From: Bradyrhizobium sp. CSS354 | GTDB lineage: Bacteria; Pseudomonadota; Alphaproteobacteria; Rhizobiales; Xanthobacteraceae | Length of the DNA: 64,000 nt | Reading direction: 5' to 3' | NCBI RefSeq assembly: GCF_029051725.1 | Contig: NZ_JAACFU010000007.1 | Location: 309,501 to 373,500 of the forward strand | The notes under the pieces: generated by a model | Told to the model about the DNA's origin: nothing | Seen by the model: the letters and a program-made list of their open reading frames with translations, nothing else | Databases searched by the model: none | Program-made: the position numbers and the translations under genes | Shown: positions 11,000-19,543 of the stretch, one piece after another | Numbering within the stretch: the stretch's first letter is position 1 | How the letters are laid out: each line of letters opens with the position of its first letter

Positions 11000-11027
11000 A
11001 TATGGGTTGAGGAGAACGGCGTTCAAG
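11000..11027 (-). promoter_or_regulatory. Sigma-32 (RpoH)-like promoter of hsp20
   Basis: Minus strand CTTGAA (11027-11022), 15-base spacer, then CCCATAT (11006-11000), close to the RpoH consensus CTTGAA / CCCCATnT. A start a few bases downstream would begin the mRNA at about 10992, exactly where the leader's first stem begins. Confidence 0.75.
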
Positions 11028-11100
11028 AGGGCGGATACTTAGCCTTTTCGGCGCTCCCGCCCCCTGATTTGCAGCACTTCGTGCCCAAGCCTTCCCCATC

Positions 11101-12048
11101 ATGACGCTGGTTTCGATACCATCCAATCCCGTTCCCGAAGACGTCGTCAGCGGCACCATCAAAACCCCTGATGGCGTCGAGCTGCGCTTTGCGCGCTGGG
11201 CGCCGCCGGCGAACCGCAAGGGCACCGTCTGCGTCTTCACCGGACGCAGTGAGCAGATTGAAAAGTATTTCGAGACCGTGCGCGATTTGCGCGACCGCGG
11301 CTTTGCGGTGGCGATGATCGACTGGCGCGGGCAGGGCCACTCCTCGCGCCGCCTGCGCGATCCGCGCAAGGGCTATGTTCGCGACTTCGCCGATTTCGAG
11401 ATCGACGTCGAGACCTTCGTGCAGCAGGTGGTGCTGCCGGATTGCCCGCCGCCTTTCTTCGCGCTCGCCCACTCCATGGGCGGCACGGTGATGTTGCGGG
11501 TGGCGCATGCGGGCAAGCGCTGGTTCGACCGTATGGTGCTGTCTGCGCCGATGATCGACCTGCCCGGCCGCGCCACCTCGTTTCCGGCGCGGGCTCTGCT
11601 GAAGACGATGCGGGTGTTGGGGATGGGCGGCCGCTATGTCCCCGGCGGCAGCGACCAGATCACCGGGCTCAATCCCTTCATCAACAATCCGCTGACCAGC
11701 GATCCCGTGCGCTATGCGCGCAATGCCGCGATTCTGGAGGAGGATCCGACCCTCGGGCTCGCGTCACCGACGATCGCCTGGGCCGATACCGCCTTCCGCG
11801 CGATGCACACTTTCAGGGGCAAAAACTACCCGTCCGAGATCCGTCAGCCGATCCTGATGCTGGCGGCCTCCAGCGACACCGTAGTCTCGATCGCAGCGAT
11901 CGAGGAGTTCGCCTATCATTTACGCGCCGGCTCCCATCTCGTGATCGCCGGCGCCAAGCACGAGATTCTCCAGGAGCAGGACCGCTACCGTTCCCAATTC
12001 TGGGCAGCCTTCGACGCCTTCGTACCGGGCACGCCGCTGTTCAAGTGA
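11101..12048 (+). CDS. Alpha/beta hydrolase, lysophospholipase/monoglyceride lipase type
   Basis: 315 residues without a signal peptide. Seen: an early DGVELRFARW strand, GRSEQIEKYFETVRDL (the 'HGxxEhs.rY' position of monoacylglycerol lipases, with Gly-Arg replacing His-Gly), DWRGQGHSSR, and the nucleophile elbow AHSMGGTVML (Ser near 131). The C-terminal GAKHEIL supplies the expected His. These features fit the Hydrolase_4/PldB group acting on lysophospholipids or monoglycerides; the precise substrate is inferred. It is divergent from hsp20 and has a palindromic repeat after it. Confidence 0.85.
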   Translation: MTLVSIPSNPVPEDVVSGTIKTPDGVELRFARWAPPANRKGTVCVFTGRSEQIEKYFETVRDLRDRGFAVAMIDWRGQGHSSRRLRDPRKGYVRDFADFEIDVETFVQQVVLPDCPPPFFALAHSMGGTVMLRVAHAGKRWFDRMVLSAPMIDLPGRATSFPARALLKTMRVLGMGGRYVPGGSDQITGLNPFINNPLTSDPVRYARNAAILEEDPTLGLASPTIAWADTAFRAMHTFRGKNYPSEIRQPILMLAASSDTVVSIAAIEEFAYHLRAGSHLVIAGAKHEILQEQDRYRSQFWAAFDAFVPGTPLFK

Positions 12049-12079
12049 GGGGGAGCGATGCTTCCCTGCGACCACACGC

Positions 12080-12165
12080 CGTCATGCCCGGGCTTGTCCC
12101 GGGCATCCACGTTCTTCGCGCCGTGACGAAGATCGCGGATGGCCGGGACAAGCCCGGCCATGACG
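12080..12165. repeat. Palindromic repeat (CGTCATGCCCGGGC type)
   Basis: CGTCATGCCCGGGCTTGTCC at the left end pairs with GGACAAGCCCGGCCATGACG at the right end around a short centre. It lies between convergent genes and could act as a bidirectional transcription stop, but there is no T-tract. Common repeat class in this group of bacteria. Confidence 0.85.
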
Positions 12166-12183
12166 AGGAAGTAGCATCACCCA

Positions 12184-14949
12184 CTACAGCGTCTTCAGAT
12201 ACTCGATCAGATCGTAGCGCTCGTTATCGTCCTTGAACACGCGACCGATCACGCCCGGACGTTTTTCCTCGCCCGGCTTGCGTTCGAAGGAATGGCCGAG
12301 CACGCTGTTGCCTTGGATTGGATCCTTCTCCGACCCTGCTGAAAACTCGGTTTCACCCGTCTTGCACTTCTCGTCGGCGGTGACCGCAAAGCCGACGGTC
12401 ACGGGATCATAGTCGCGGCGGCCCATGCAGAATTTTTGCGGGCGCTCGCTTGCAGGCTTCAGCAGCCAGTAGAGAGACGGCACCGAACCGTTGTGCAGAT
12501 AGGGCGCCGTTGCCCAAATGCCGTTCAGCGGCCGTGCCCGATAGCGCGCTCCCCCCACCGGATTGAGGCAGTTCTTGCGCGCGAGATTCCACAATTTCGC
12601 CCGCTCGGCGTCCGGAGTCTTCTCGTCGTCCATCCATTTGCGGGCGACGAGATCCACCACAGTCATGAGTCCGAGCGCATACACCATCTCGGTCGGCGAG
12701 CTCGCGGTCGAGACGTCGCATTGCCACCATTTCTGGAGGTCGGCCGTATCCACCTTGAGGAAGCCGGGCACATCGACGATCCTGTTGCTGAGCACGAGCG
12801 ACTGTTCGGGATCCGTCTTGATCTCGTCGAGGGGGATCGTCACCGCGTTCAGCACCTTGCTGTCGCCGCTCGGCTCCCAATGTCTCGACGACCAGAAAGC
12901 CGGAGTGTCGATCGCCGGCAGATGGCAGCCTGAACACATTTCGGCGTAAATCTTGCGGCCATTGTCGACCTTCTTCTGATCGAGCCTCCAATTGTCGCCA
13001 AGGATCTGCGAGGGCCATTTCGGCGCAAGCAGGCCGCCGAACTTCGGACCGGTGGAGGGATCTGCCGTCGTGAACGGATCTGGCCCCCTGAGCATGTCCT
13101 CGATCCAGCCGAGCGTGTTGATATGGACCGAGGAGCGCCACAGCCTGTCCTCCGGATAGGCGTCGGACAGGTTGAGCAGCGCTGTCACGCCGAGGGCTTC
13201 GCCGGCGTTGCGGATCAGCGGCTGCTCGATCGAGGCGTCGTACTGGGCGAACTTGAACCAGGGCACGGTCCAGATCGGGGGATAGCTGACCGGGGCGTCC
13301 TGGGCGTGCAGGTTCTTCTCGAATCCCTTGATCCCGCTCAGCGCGAGATCCTGCGAAAACACCTGATTGCCGATGCGATTGAGAGCGTCGAGGCGACCGA
13401 ACCCTTCCTCGGTGTCACTCTGCTGCCTGCCGTTCCAGGTCTTCTTGCCTTCAATCGTCTTTTGCTGGGTTTGCGCCCAGTCGATCAGGAAGTTGCCGAT
13501 CGCGCTGAGCTTCTGCTTGAGCGCGGCGCGGTCAGCCTTGCTGGCATCGGGGCCGAGCACGCGATCGGCGAAGCGCTGGAAGCGGAACGGCACGTAAAGC
13601 GTGTAGGCGATCGACAGGCCGGTGGAGAGCTCGAGCTTCTTCAGGTCGGTCATGGCCGGGCCGCCGTCGAAACGCACGTCCACGCCCTGGTAGTGGATCT
13701 GGCCGGTATGGCAGGCCGCGCAGGTCAGCCCGATCTTGTCCTCTTCGCGCCGGCCCGTCGCGGGATCGCTGACACCGGTCATCCGTGCGAAGCCGACCGG
13801 CAGGCCGTCGACGTTCTCCGCCGGCGTCCACCTGGTCGACCAGTCCGGCACCTGCGTCGTCTCGTAGACATTGGCGTAACCGAAGCGGCGTAGTGACGTC
13901 GCATCGGTCTGGATCGACTGCGGGCTCGGGATGAACCCGAAGCGCTCGAGATAGGCGCTGTCCGTCATCATGCCCGGCCGCGAGAACAGATGCAGGCGCG
14001 GCTGCTCCAGGGCCATGAACCATTCATAGGGCACCGGGAAGGTCGCGGTGCCCTGGCTGGCATGGTGAAACCAGTGCCTGTCCTTCAGCGACCAGTTTTG
14101 CTCGAGCCAATAGGCCGCTTTCGTCTCAGGGGCCGTGGGCAAAGGGGGCGGCAGGAGATTCACGAGAATTCCCTTTTGCGGTAGCATGGCGCGCACCTGG
14201 TCGGGGAATTCGGCGACCGCAACGAGCAAGGCAAGACCGAGGGCGACGAGCAGGGCCGTAACCTTGAGCGCGCCCCGCACCACGCGCTGGCAGGTCGACA
14301 GCACCGGCTGAGATTCGAGCCGCTGGTTGATGCGAGCAGGGAATTGTCGCTCGTTGAACAGAGTGCGCACGTCGGCCACGCTGAGATAGCGGTCCTCACC
14401 CGCGCCCTTGCCCACGATCTTCAGGAGGATCGGCCATTCGAACTTCATCAGCAGGGGGTAGTACCAGCGCGCGGCGCTGCCGGCGCGCTTGAGGTTGTCG
14501 CGCATGAAGACGCCGATTTCCGAGGCGTTGAGACCGGGCTCGGAGCCGCCGCCGTTCGGATCCTGGTAGTTCCGGCCGAAGCTCGCAAACCGCGCAAGCT
14601 CGTCCTCATCGACCGTGCCGTCGACGCCGAGGACGCGCGAGCCGGCACCGCGCTTGTCGAGAGGGCCGCCACGCAACGCATCGAGCTGCGCGCCCGAAAA
14701 TATGCTCTTCAGGATGTGACCGAGACCGTTGGCGATGAGCGCGACGCCGCGAACCTGGATGCGGGCCGAGACCTTCTTCAGCCCGGTCTCGCCGCTCGCA
14801 TTCGCGATCGTTTGCGACAGCGTGCCGAGCGGGACGGTTCCGCCGTGAACAAACCCTTCGCCGACGAGGCCGCGCAGGAATGGACAGGGATTGTTCGGCG
14901 AGACCTGGATCGAGGGGTCGAAGGGGGGCTTCGGAGCGGAGTCATGCAT
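12184..14949 (-). CDS. Membrane-anchored dihaem cytochrome c (RoxA/cytochrome-c-peroxidase-like) with extended N-terminus
   Basis: 921 residues from ATG 14949. Residues 1-225 are a soluble N-terminal region containing NPCPF (Cys22), reminiscent of the haem-thiolate peroxidase PCP motif, and DGTVDEDEL near 110, which resembles the second half of an EF-hand. A membrane helix follows at about 227-247. The remaining 670 residues form the cytochrome part, with haem-c motifs CAACH (Cys410) and CSGCH, and the block ARPLNGIWATAPYLHNGSVP that marks the RoxA/dihaem-peroxidase-like family. The C-terminal part should lie in the periplasm. Oxygenase, peroxidase and electron-carrier roles are all possible. 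Normal proteins of this family lack so long an N-terminal part. Monocistronic. Confidence 0.8.
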   Translation of the reverse strand: MHDSAPKPPFDPSIQVSPNNPCPFLRGLVGEGFVHGGTVPLGTLSQTIANASGETGLKKVSARIQVRGVALIANGLGHILKSIFSGAQLDALRGGPLDKRGAGSRVLGVDGTVDEDELARFASFGRNYQDPNGGGSEPGLNASEIGVFMRDNLKRAGSAARWYYPLLMKFEWPILLKIVGKGAGEDRYLSVADVRTLFNERQFPARINQRLESQPVLSTCQRVVRGALKVTALLVALGLALLVAVAEFPDQVRAMLPQKGILVNLLPPPLPTAPETKAAYWLEQNWSLKDRHWFHHASQGTATFPVPYEWFMALEQPRLHLFSRPGMMTDSAYLERFGFIPSPQSIQTDATSLRRFGYANVYETTQVPDWSTRWTPAENVDGLPVGFARMTGVSDPATGRREEDKIGLTCAACHTGQIHYQGVDVRFDGGPAMTDLKKLELSTGLSIAYTLYVPFRFQRFADRVLGPDASKADRAALKQKLSAIGNFLIDWAQTQQKTIEGKKTWNGRQQSDTEEGFGRLDALNRIGNQVFSQDLALSGIKGFEKNLHAQDAPVSYPPIWTVPWFKFAQYDASIEQPLIRNAGEALGVTALLNLSDAYPEDRLWRSSVHINTLGWIEDMLRGPDPFTTADPSTGPKFGGLLAPKWPSQILGDNWRLDQKKVDNGRKIYAEMCSGCHLPAIDTPAFWSSRHWEPSGDSKVLNAVTIPLDEIKTDPEQSLVLSNRIVDVPGFLKVDTADLQKWWQCDVSTASSPTEMVYALGLMTVVDLVARKWMDDEKTPDAERAKLWNLARKNCLNPVGGARYRARPLNGIWATAPYLHNGSVPSLYWLLKPASERPQKFCMGRRDYDPVTVGFAVTADEKCKTGETEFSAGSEKDPIQGNSVLGHSFERKPGEEKRPGVIGRVFKDDNERYDLIEYLKTL

Positions 14950-15124
14950 GGCCCAAAATCCTGAAAACGGCGAATCGTGAAATAAAGACGCGGCGATAGA
15001 GCGCGGAAAGTCCTGACAAACCGACAACACGTTATACTACTTCAGCGTGTAGTGGAGTGTGGCTGAAGTCACTGTCGTGTCAATAAGGGCAGAGGGGACA
15101 TTGCCGCGTGGCCGCGGCTGGCCC

Positions 15125-16921
15125 TCAGGATTCGGCGACGCGTTTGACGTCGCTCGAGACCAGGGTCAGTTTGCCGACCGGCACGCCCGCATTCAAGAGT
15201 CCGGCGCGGTAATGGGCGAGGTCCTCGGGCCGCTTCCAGTGGAAATTGCGCAAATGGCGGTCGACATTGAGAGTCGGGTAGTTACCCATGAGCACGCGGG
15301 TCGCCTCGATCGCCTCGTCGGCCCGCCCCAATTGCGCCAGCGCCGCGGCGCGGATCGCCAGCGCCTGCAAATGGTTCGGGTTGATGTAGAGCTGTTCCCG
15401 GGCCCATGACAGGGTCGCGTCATATTGGCCCAGCAGATAATGGCTGAAGGCGTTCAGTGCGGCCCATTGGTAGCGCGGATCGCTGTTGTCGCGCTGTGCG
15501 GCCATCGAGAACAGCTCGATCGCCTCGCGGTGCTCGCCGATGGCGAAATGGCAGATGCCGAGCACGCCGCGCGCGCCGTTGTCGTAGGGGTTGAGCGCGA
15601 CGGCGCGCTTGGCGGCGTCCATCGCGGCCTCGTAATGGCCCTCCAGCGCGTGGGTCCAGGACAGAATCGAGAACGCAAATGACGAGCGTGGGTCGAGCCG
15701 GACACTGGTTTCGGCAAGCTTCATCGCTTCGGCCCACATCTCGCGCGTGCCCTTGACCCAGCCGAACTGGATGCTCTGGATCTGGATCGTGGCGAGATAG
15801 GCATGCGCAATCGACAGCTTGGGCTCGAGCCTGATGGCCTCCCGGAACAGGTCGACGGCGATGGCCAGGTCTTCCTTGGTTTGCCGATAATAGTGCGACA
15901 GCCCTTTGAGGAAGCGGTCCCAGGCCGTGACGTCGGTCGAGAGCCGCGCCGGCGCCGAGGCCTCGGCCCGGACGATCTCGGTGGCGATGGCGGCGGACAG
16001 GTTGGTGGTGATCTCGTCCTGCATCGCGAAGAGATCGCCGATGTCGCGGTCGTAGCGGCCAGTCCAGAGCTGCTCGCCGGTCTCCGGCGCGATCAGCTCG
16101 GCGGTGACGCGGATCTTGGCTCCGGCACGCCGCACCGAACCCTGGATCAGATAGCTAGCGTCGATCTCCCGCGCGATCAGACGGGTGCTGACGTTGTTGC
16201 CCTTGAACACGAAGGTCGAGTTGCGGCTAAGCACGCGATAAAAGGATTGCAGCGACAGCGCGTGGATCAGATCCTCGGTCAGGCCGTCGGAGAAATACTC
16301 GTCCTGTGCGTCGCTGAGATTGGCGAAAGGCAGCACGCCGACGATCGCGGTGCGATACTGCTGCGAGAGGGCGGATGCCTCCCTCAGCGCGGGCGCAAGC
16401 GCCGGTGCACCCTCAGGCGTCCAGGTCCAGACCCCGATCGGATCCTTGATGTTCTTGAAGCGGTGGTTGCCGGCATCGACCAGCGGCACGGTGAGATGCT
16501 TGCTGGCCTCCTTGTAGGCCTTGGCCGAGATGGCGAAGCCGCCGGGGCTCGCCACGGCTTCGAGGCGGACGGCAATGTTGACATCGTCACCGAAGACCTC
16601 GTCCTCGTCGGCGATGACGTCACCCATATGGATGCCGAGGCGAAACTGCATGGCGCGATCGGCGGGCAGATGGTGATTGCGCTCCGCCATCAGCGTCTGC
16701 ATCGCGATCGCGGCCTCGGTGGCGCCGACGATCGAAGGGAACTCCAGCAGGAAGCCGTCGCCGGTGTTTTTGACGACGCGGCCGCCGTGATTGAGGATGA
16801 TGGGGTGGATCGCGCTGCGATGGGCCTTGAAGGCGGCATGGGTGCCGGCCTCGTCGGTGCCCATCATGCGCGAATAGCCGGCGACATCGGCGCAGACAAT
16901 GGCAGCCAGACGTCTTTCCAT
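15125..16921 (-). CDS. Adenylate/guanylate cyclase with TolB/FlgO-like and TPR domains
   Basis: 598 residues. ATG 16921 (MERRLAAIVCADVAGYSRMM) has GGAG seven bases upstream and is the conserved start of this family. Class III cyclase domain at about 1-170 (ADVAGYSRMMGTDE with a metal Asp; GDGFLLEF; GIHMGDVI; GDDVNIAVRLE), then a segment at about 190-330 (GVLPFANLSDAQDEYFSDGL...) that resembles the FlgO/TolB N-terminal fold found in many rhizobial cyclases, then tetratricopeptide repeats to the end. No transmembrane helix is obvious. It probably makes cAMP, with the repeats acting as a protein-binding or sensing platform. Rhizobial genomes carry many such paralogues. Confidence 0.9.
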   Translation of the reverse strand: MERRLAAIVCADVAGYSRMMGTDEAGTHAAFKAHRSAIHPIILNHGGRVVKNTGDGFLLEFPSIVGATEAAIAMQTLMAERNHHLPADRAMQFRLGIHMGDVIADEDEVFGDDVNIAVRLEAVASPGGFAISAKAYKEASKHLTVPLVDAGNHRFKNIKDPIGVWTWTPEGAPALAPALREASALSQQYRTAIVGVLPFANLSDAQDEYFSDGLTEDLIHALSLQSFYRVLSRNSTFVFKGNNVSTRLIAREIDASYLIQGSVRRAGAKIRVTAELIAPETGEQLWTGRYDRDIGDLFAMQDEITTNLSAAIATEIVRAEASAPARLSTDVTAWDRFLKGLSHYYRQTKEDLAIAVDLFREAIRLEPKLSIAHAYLATIQIQSIQFGWVKGTREMWAEAMKLAETSVRLDPRSSFAFSILSWTHALEGHYEAAMDAAKRAVALNPYDNGARGVLGICHFAIGEHREAIELFSMAAQRDNSDPRYQWAALNAFSHYLLGQYDATLSWAREQLYINPNHLQALAIRAAALAQLGRADEAIEATRVLMGNYPTLNVDRHLRNFHWKRPEDLAHYRAGLLNAGVPVGKLTLVSSDVKRVAES

Positions 16922-17165
16922 TCCGGAGCTCCAAGAGACTTGCAAGAGACTTGGAAGAGACCGAGGACCGGCCACGGCGTGGCAGTCGCCTCGAATCCCC
17001 GCATTCAAGAAGCACTCCTTATAGAGCAGATGAGGCCGAGCGAAAGTATGATCCGCATTGCAAATTCGAGGTAAATCCTCGGCAATCCCGGCGGTGGACG
17101 GCGACGAGCGAACCCACTAAGCCGAGCTCTGGGGGCGACGATTGGGCGGCGGAGGCACGTCACAC

Positions 17166-17798
17166 ATGCTGGGCATTCACGAAATCTGGCTTTTCGTCCT
17201 GTCGGGCGTGCTGCTCAACATCACGCCGGGGCCAGATACGGTCTATGTGATCGGCCGCAGCATGCAGCTGGGCTGGCGAGGTGGCGCCGCGGCGGCGCTG
17301 GGCATCAGTTGCGGCTGCTTTTTCCACGTCGCGGGCGCCGCGATCGGCCTTTCGGCCCTGCTGATGGCTTCGTCGACCGCGTTCTCGATCCTGAAGCTGG
17401 TCGGCGCGGCCTATCTCGTCGTGACCGGGCTTCAGATGCTGTGGTCGCGCCCGGTGCTGGCCTCAGCCATCGACGAGCCGGTGCACAGCTCGCTGCGGCG
17501 GGTTTTCCTCCAGGGCGTGTTCACCAACGCGCTCAATCCCAAGGTCGCGCTGTTCTTTTTGGCCTTCCTGCCGCAATTCGTCGCAGCCGACTCGGCGCAC
17601 AAGCCGCTCGCGTTCCTGACGCTCGGCCTGATCTTCATCTGCACGGGAACGCTGTGGTGCCTGGTGCTGGCGGCGTTCGCGGCAAAGGCCGCCCACCGCT
17701 TGCGGAGCTCCGAAGGCGCGGTCGCCTGGGTCAACCGTGCCCTCGGCGGCCTCTTCATCTATCTCGGCATCCGCGTCGCCATGCTGGAGACGCGGTAA
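17166..17798 (+). CDS. LysE/RhtB family amino-acid exporter
   Basis: 210 residues from ATG 17166, which follows GGAGG at ten bases; a TTG at 17142 would add eight residues but has no better signal. The protein shows about six hydrophobic segments, the start motif VLLNITPGPDTVYVIGRS, and FTNALNPKVALFFLAFLPQFV in the middle, both diagnostic of the LysE/RhtB translocator family. It sits in the inner membrane and probably exports an amino acid or homoserine-lactone-like solute. Transcribed away from the cyclase gene and towards the TauE-like permease. Confidence 0.93.
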   Translation: MLGIHEIWLFVLSGVLLNITPGPDTVYVIGRSMQLGWRGGAAAALGISCGCFFHVAGAAIGLSALLMASSTAFSILKLVGAAYLVVTGLQMLWSRPVLASAIDEPVHSSLRRVFLQGVFTNALNPKVALFFLAFLPQFVAADSAHKPLAFLTLGLIFICTGTLWCLVLAAFAAKAAHRLRSSEGAVAWVNRALGGLFIYLGIRVAMLETR

Positions 17799-17804
17799 AT
17801 TCTT

Positions 17805-18557
17805 TCACGCGAATTCCTTCAGCAGCGCGCTGCCGGCGAGATAGAGGCCGAGCAGGATCATGGCGATCAGGAACCAGCGGCGAAACGCTTCCGCCGGCAT
17901 CCGCGCCCGCACCGTTTGGCCGATGTACATGCCGGCAAACGCGCAAGCGATGCCGACCGCGCCCGGCACTGCATTGGCCGGCGTCAGCAATCCGCCCGCG
18001 GTGAGGTTGAAGGCGAGCGCCAGTGTCGCTGTCGTGAAGAACACGCCGAGCGCCTGCACCAGCTCGTCCTTCTCCATGCCGATCGCCTGCATGAACGGCA
18101 TCGAGGGGATCACCTGCACGCCGGTCGAGGCCGAGATCACGCCGGTGACCACGCCGACCACGCCGCCAACCCATTTCTCGTTCTTTGGCGCAACGTGAAA
18201 CTGGAATTTGTTCAGCCCGATGATCGCGTAGATGACCAGGAGTACGCCGAGCACGATCGTGCCGTAGCGCGCATGCGGGCCGGTGAGCGCACCGGCATTG
18301 AGCCAGCACCCGATCACGGTGCCGACCATCAGCGGCCACAGCCGCCTCAGGATGTCGCGCAAATGGGGGCCGACGAAAGTCTGCCAGATGTTGGTGACGA
18401 TGGCAGGCACGATCACGATGGCGATCGCGCGGCTGGGCGCCATGCTCACCGCGAGCAGGCCCATGGACACCGTCGGCAGGCCGAGCCCGACCACGCCCTT
18501 GACGAATCCGGCGAGCAGGAAAACGGCGGCGATGAGAACGAGGAGCGGGTCGATCAT
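17805..18557 (-). CDS. TauE/SafE (TSUP) family membrane permease
   Basis: 250 residues, about seven to eight hydrophobic helices, with GFVKGVVGLGLPTVSMGL near the start and a repeated second half (GVISASTGVQVIPSMPF), the twofold pseudo-repeat of the sulfite-exporter/TauE family. The start MIDPLLVLIAAVFLLAG at 18557 is chosen; the frame is open far upstream but that part is antisense to the LysR gene. The family moves sulfonates, sulfite or other small organic anions across the inner membrane. It is divergent from the LysR gene at 18645, its likely regulator, with only 87 bases between them. Confidence 0.92.
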   Translation of the reverse strand: MIDPLLVLIAAVFLLAGFVKGVVGLGLPTVSMGLLAVSMAPSRAIAIVIVPAIVTNIWQTFVGPHLRDILRRLWPLMVGTVIGCWLNAGALTGPHARYGTIVLGVLLVIYAIIGLNKFQFHVAPKNEKWVGGVVGVVTGVISASTGVQVIPSMPFMQAIGMEKDELVQALGVFFTTATLALAFNLTAGGLLTPANAVPGAVGIACAFAGMYIGQTVRARMPAEAFRRWFLIAMILLGLYLAGSALLKEFA

Positions 18558-18610
18558 ATCTGCACATTGACCGATGCCGCGCGTCGGCACAATCTGTAGG
18601 TTACGGAGAT

Positions 18611-18633
18611 AGCCTTCGTTCGGAGCGAAGGCT
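18611..18633. promoter_or_regulatory. Inverted repeat in the TauE-LysR divergent promoter region
   Basis: AGCCTTCG and CGAAGGCT are perfect 8-base arms around a 7-base centre. Position between divergent permease and LysR genes, 12 bases before the LysR start codon, suggests a LysR autoregulatory site; it could also act as an mRNA hairpin. Confidence 0.45.
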
Positions 18634-18644
18634 GAAGGGATCCG

Positions 18645-19535
18645 ATGCGCTTCGACCTCGTCGACCTCCAACTGTTCATCGCGGTCGCCGACCAGCGCAG
18701 TATCACCCGCGGCGCGGAGCGGTCGCATCTGGCCCTGGCCTCGGCCAGCGCGCGCATCAAAGGGCTGGAGGATGCGCTCGGCGTCGCGCTGCTCAAGCGC
18801 GGGCGCCGCGGCGTTGAGTTGACCTCGGCCGGCGAGAGCCTGCTCGATCACGCCCGTCTCGTCATTCACCAGATCGACGCCATGCGCGGCGATCTCGCTG
18901 GCTTTGCCAGTGGCGTGCGCGCGAGCGTGCACTTCCTCGCCAATACCTCCGGCCTTTCGGAGCATCTGCCGAAGGCGCTCGCCGGCTTCCTGCACGAGCA
19001 CCGCGACGTCGCCATCGACATCGAGGAGCGCGAAAGCACCGACATCGCGGCCGCGATCACCGCCGGTGCCGCCGATCTCGGATTCGCCGCCGAGCACGCG
19101 CTGCCCGATCATATCGAGCGCTTCGCCTTCAGCGAGGATCGCCTGACGCTGGTGACGTCCAGGCGCGGCCCGTTCGCCGGCCGCCGCGCGATCGATTTCC
19201 AGGAGGCGGGCGCTTGCGACTTCGTCGGGCTCACCAGCGCCACCGCGCTCCAGGTTCATATTTCAAAGCACGCCGCCCGGCTCGGCATGCGGCCGCATTA
19301 CCGCGCGCGCCTGCGCGATTTTGATGCGATCTGCCAGATGGTCGCCGCCGATGTCGGTGTCGCGCTGGTGCCTGAAGCCGCGGCCCGCCGCTGCGCAAAA
19401 CTGATGCCGCTCGCCATGGTCCGCCTGCGCGATATTTGGGCCAACCGAAAACTCGTGATCTGCGCGCGAAGCTTCAAGACGCTGCCGCGCCCGGCCAAGA
19501 TGCTGGTGGAGCATTTGCGGGCAGAGGCGGTGTGA
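18645..19535 (+). CDS. LysR-family transcriptional regulator
   Basis: 296 residues with AAGGGA five bases before the ATG. The N-terminal winged helix-turn-helix covers about 1-60 (DLVDLQLFIAVADQRSITRGA, SHLALASASARIKGLEDALG), and the rest is the periplasmic-binding-like effector domain (HYRARLRDFDAICQMVAADVGVALVPE is the typical late block). It is divergent from the TSUP permease, which it probably controls in response to an unknown small organic acid. Length and layout are normal. Confidence 0.94.
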   Translation: MRFDLVDLQLFIAVADQRSITRGAERSHLALASASARIKGLEDALGVALLKRGRRGVELTSAGESLLDHARLVIHQIDAMRGDLAGFASGVRASVHFLANTSGLSEHLPKALAGFLHEHRDVAIDIEERESTDIAAAITAGAADLGFAAEHALPDHIERFAFSEDRLTLVTSRRGPFAGRRAIDFQEAGACDFVGLTSATALQVHISKHAARLGMRPHYRARLRDFDAICQMVAADVGVALVPEAAARRCAKLMPLAMVRLRDIWANRKLVICARSFKTLPRPAKMLVEHLRAEAV

Positions 19536-19543
19536 GCTCTGCG

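Noticed and set aside
17805..19259. Extended 484-residue reading of the TauE-like gene
   Set aside because: The upstream 234 codons are antisense to the LysR gene. The membrane protein starts cleanly at 18557.
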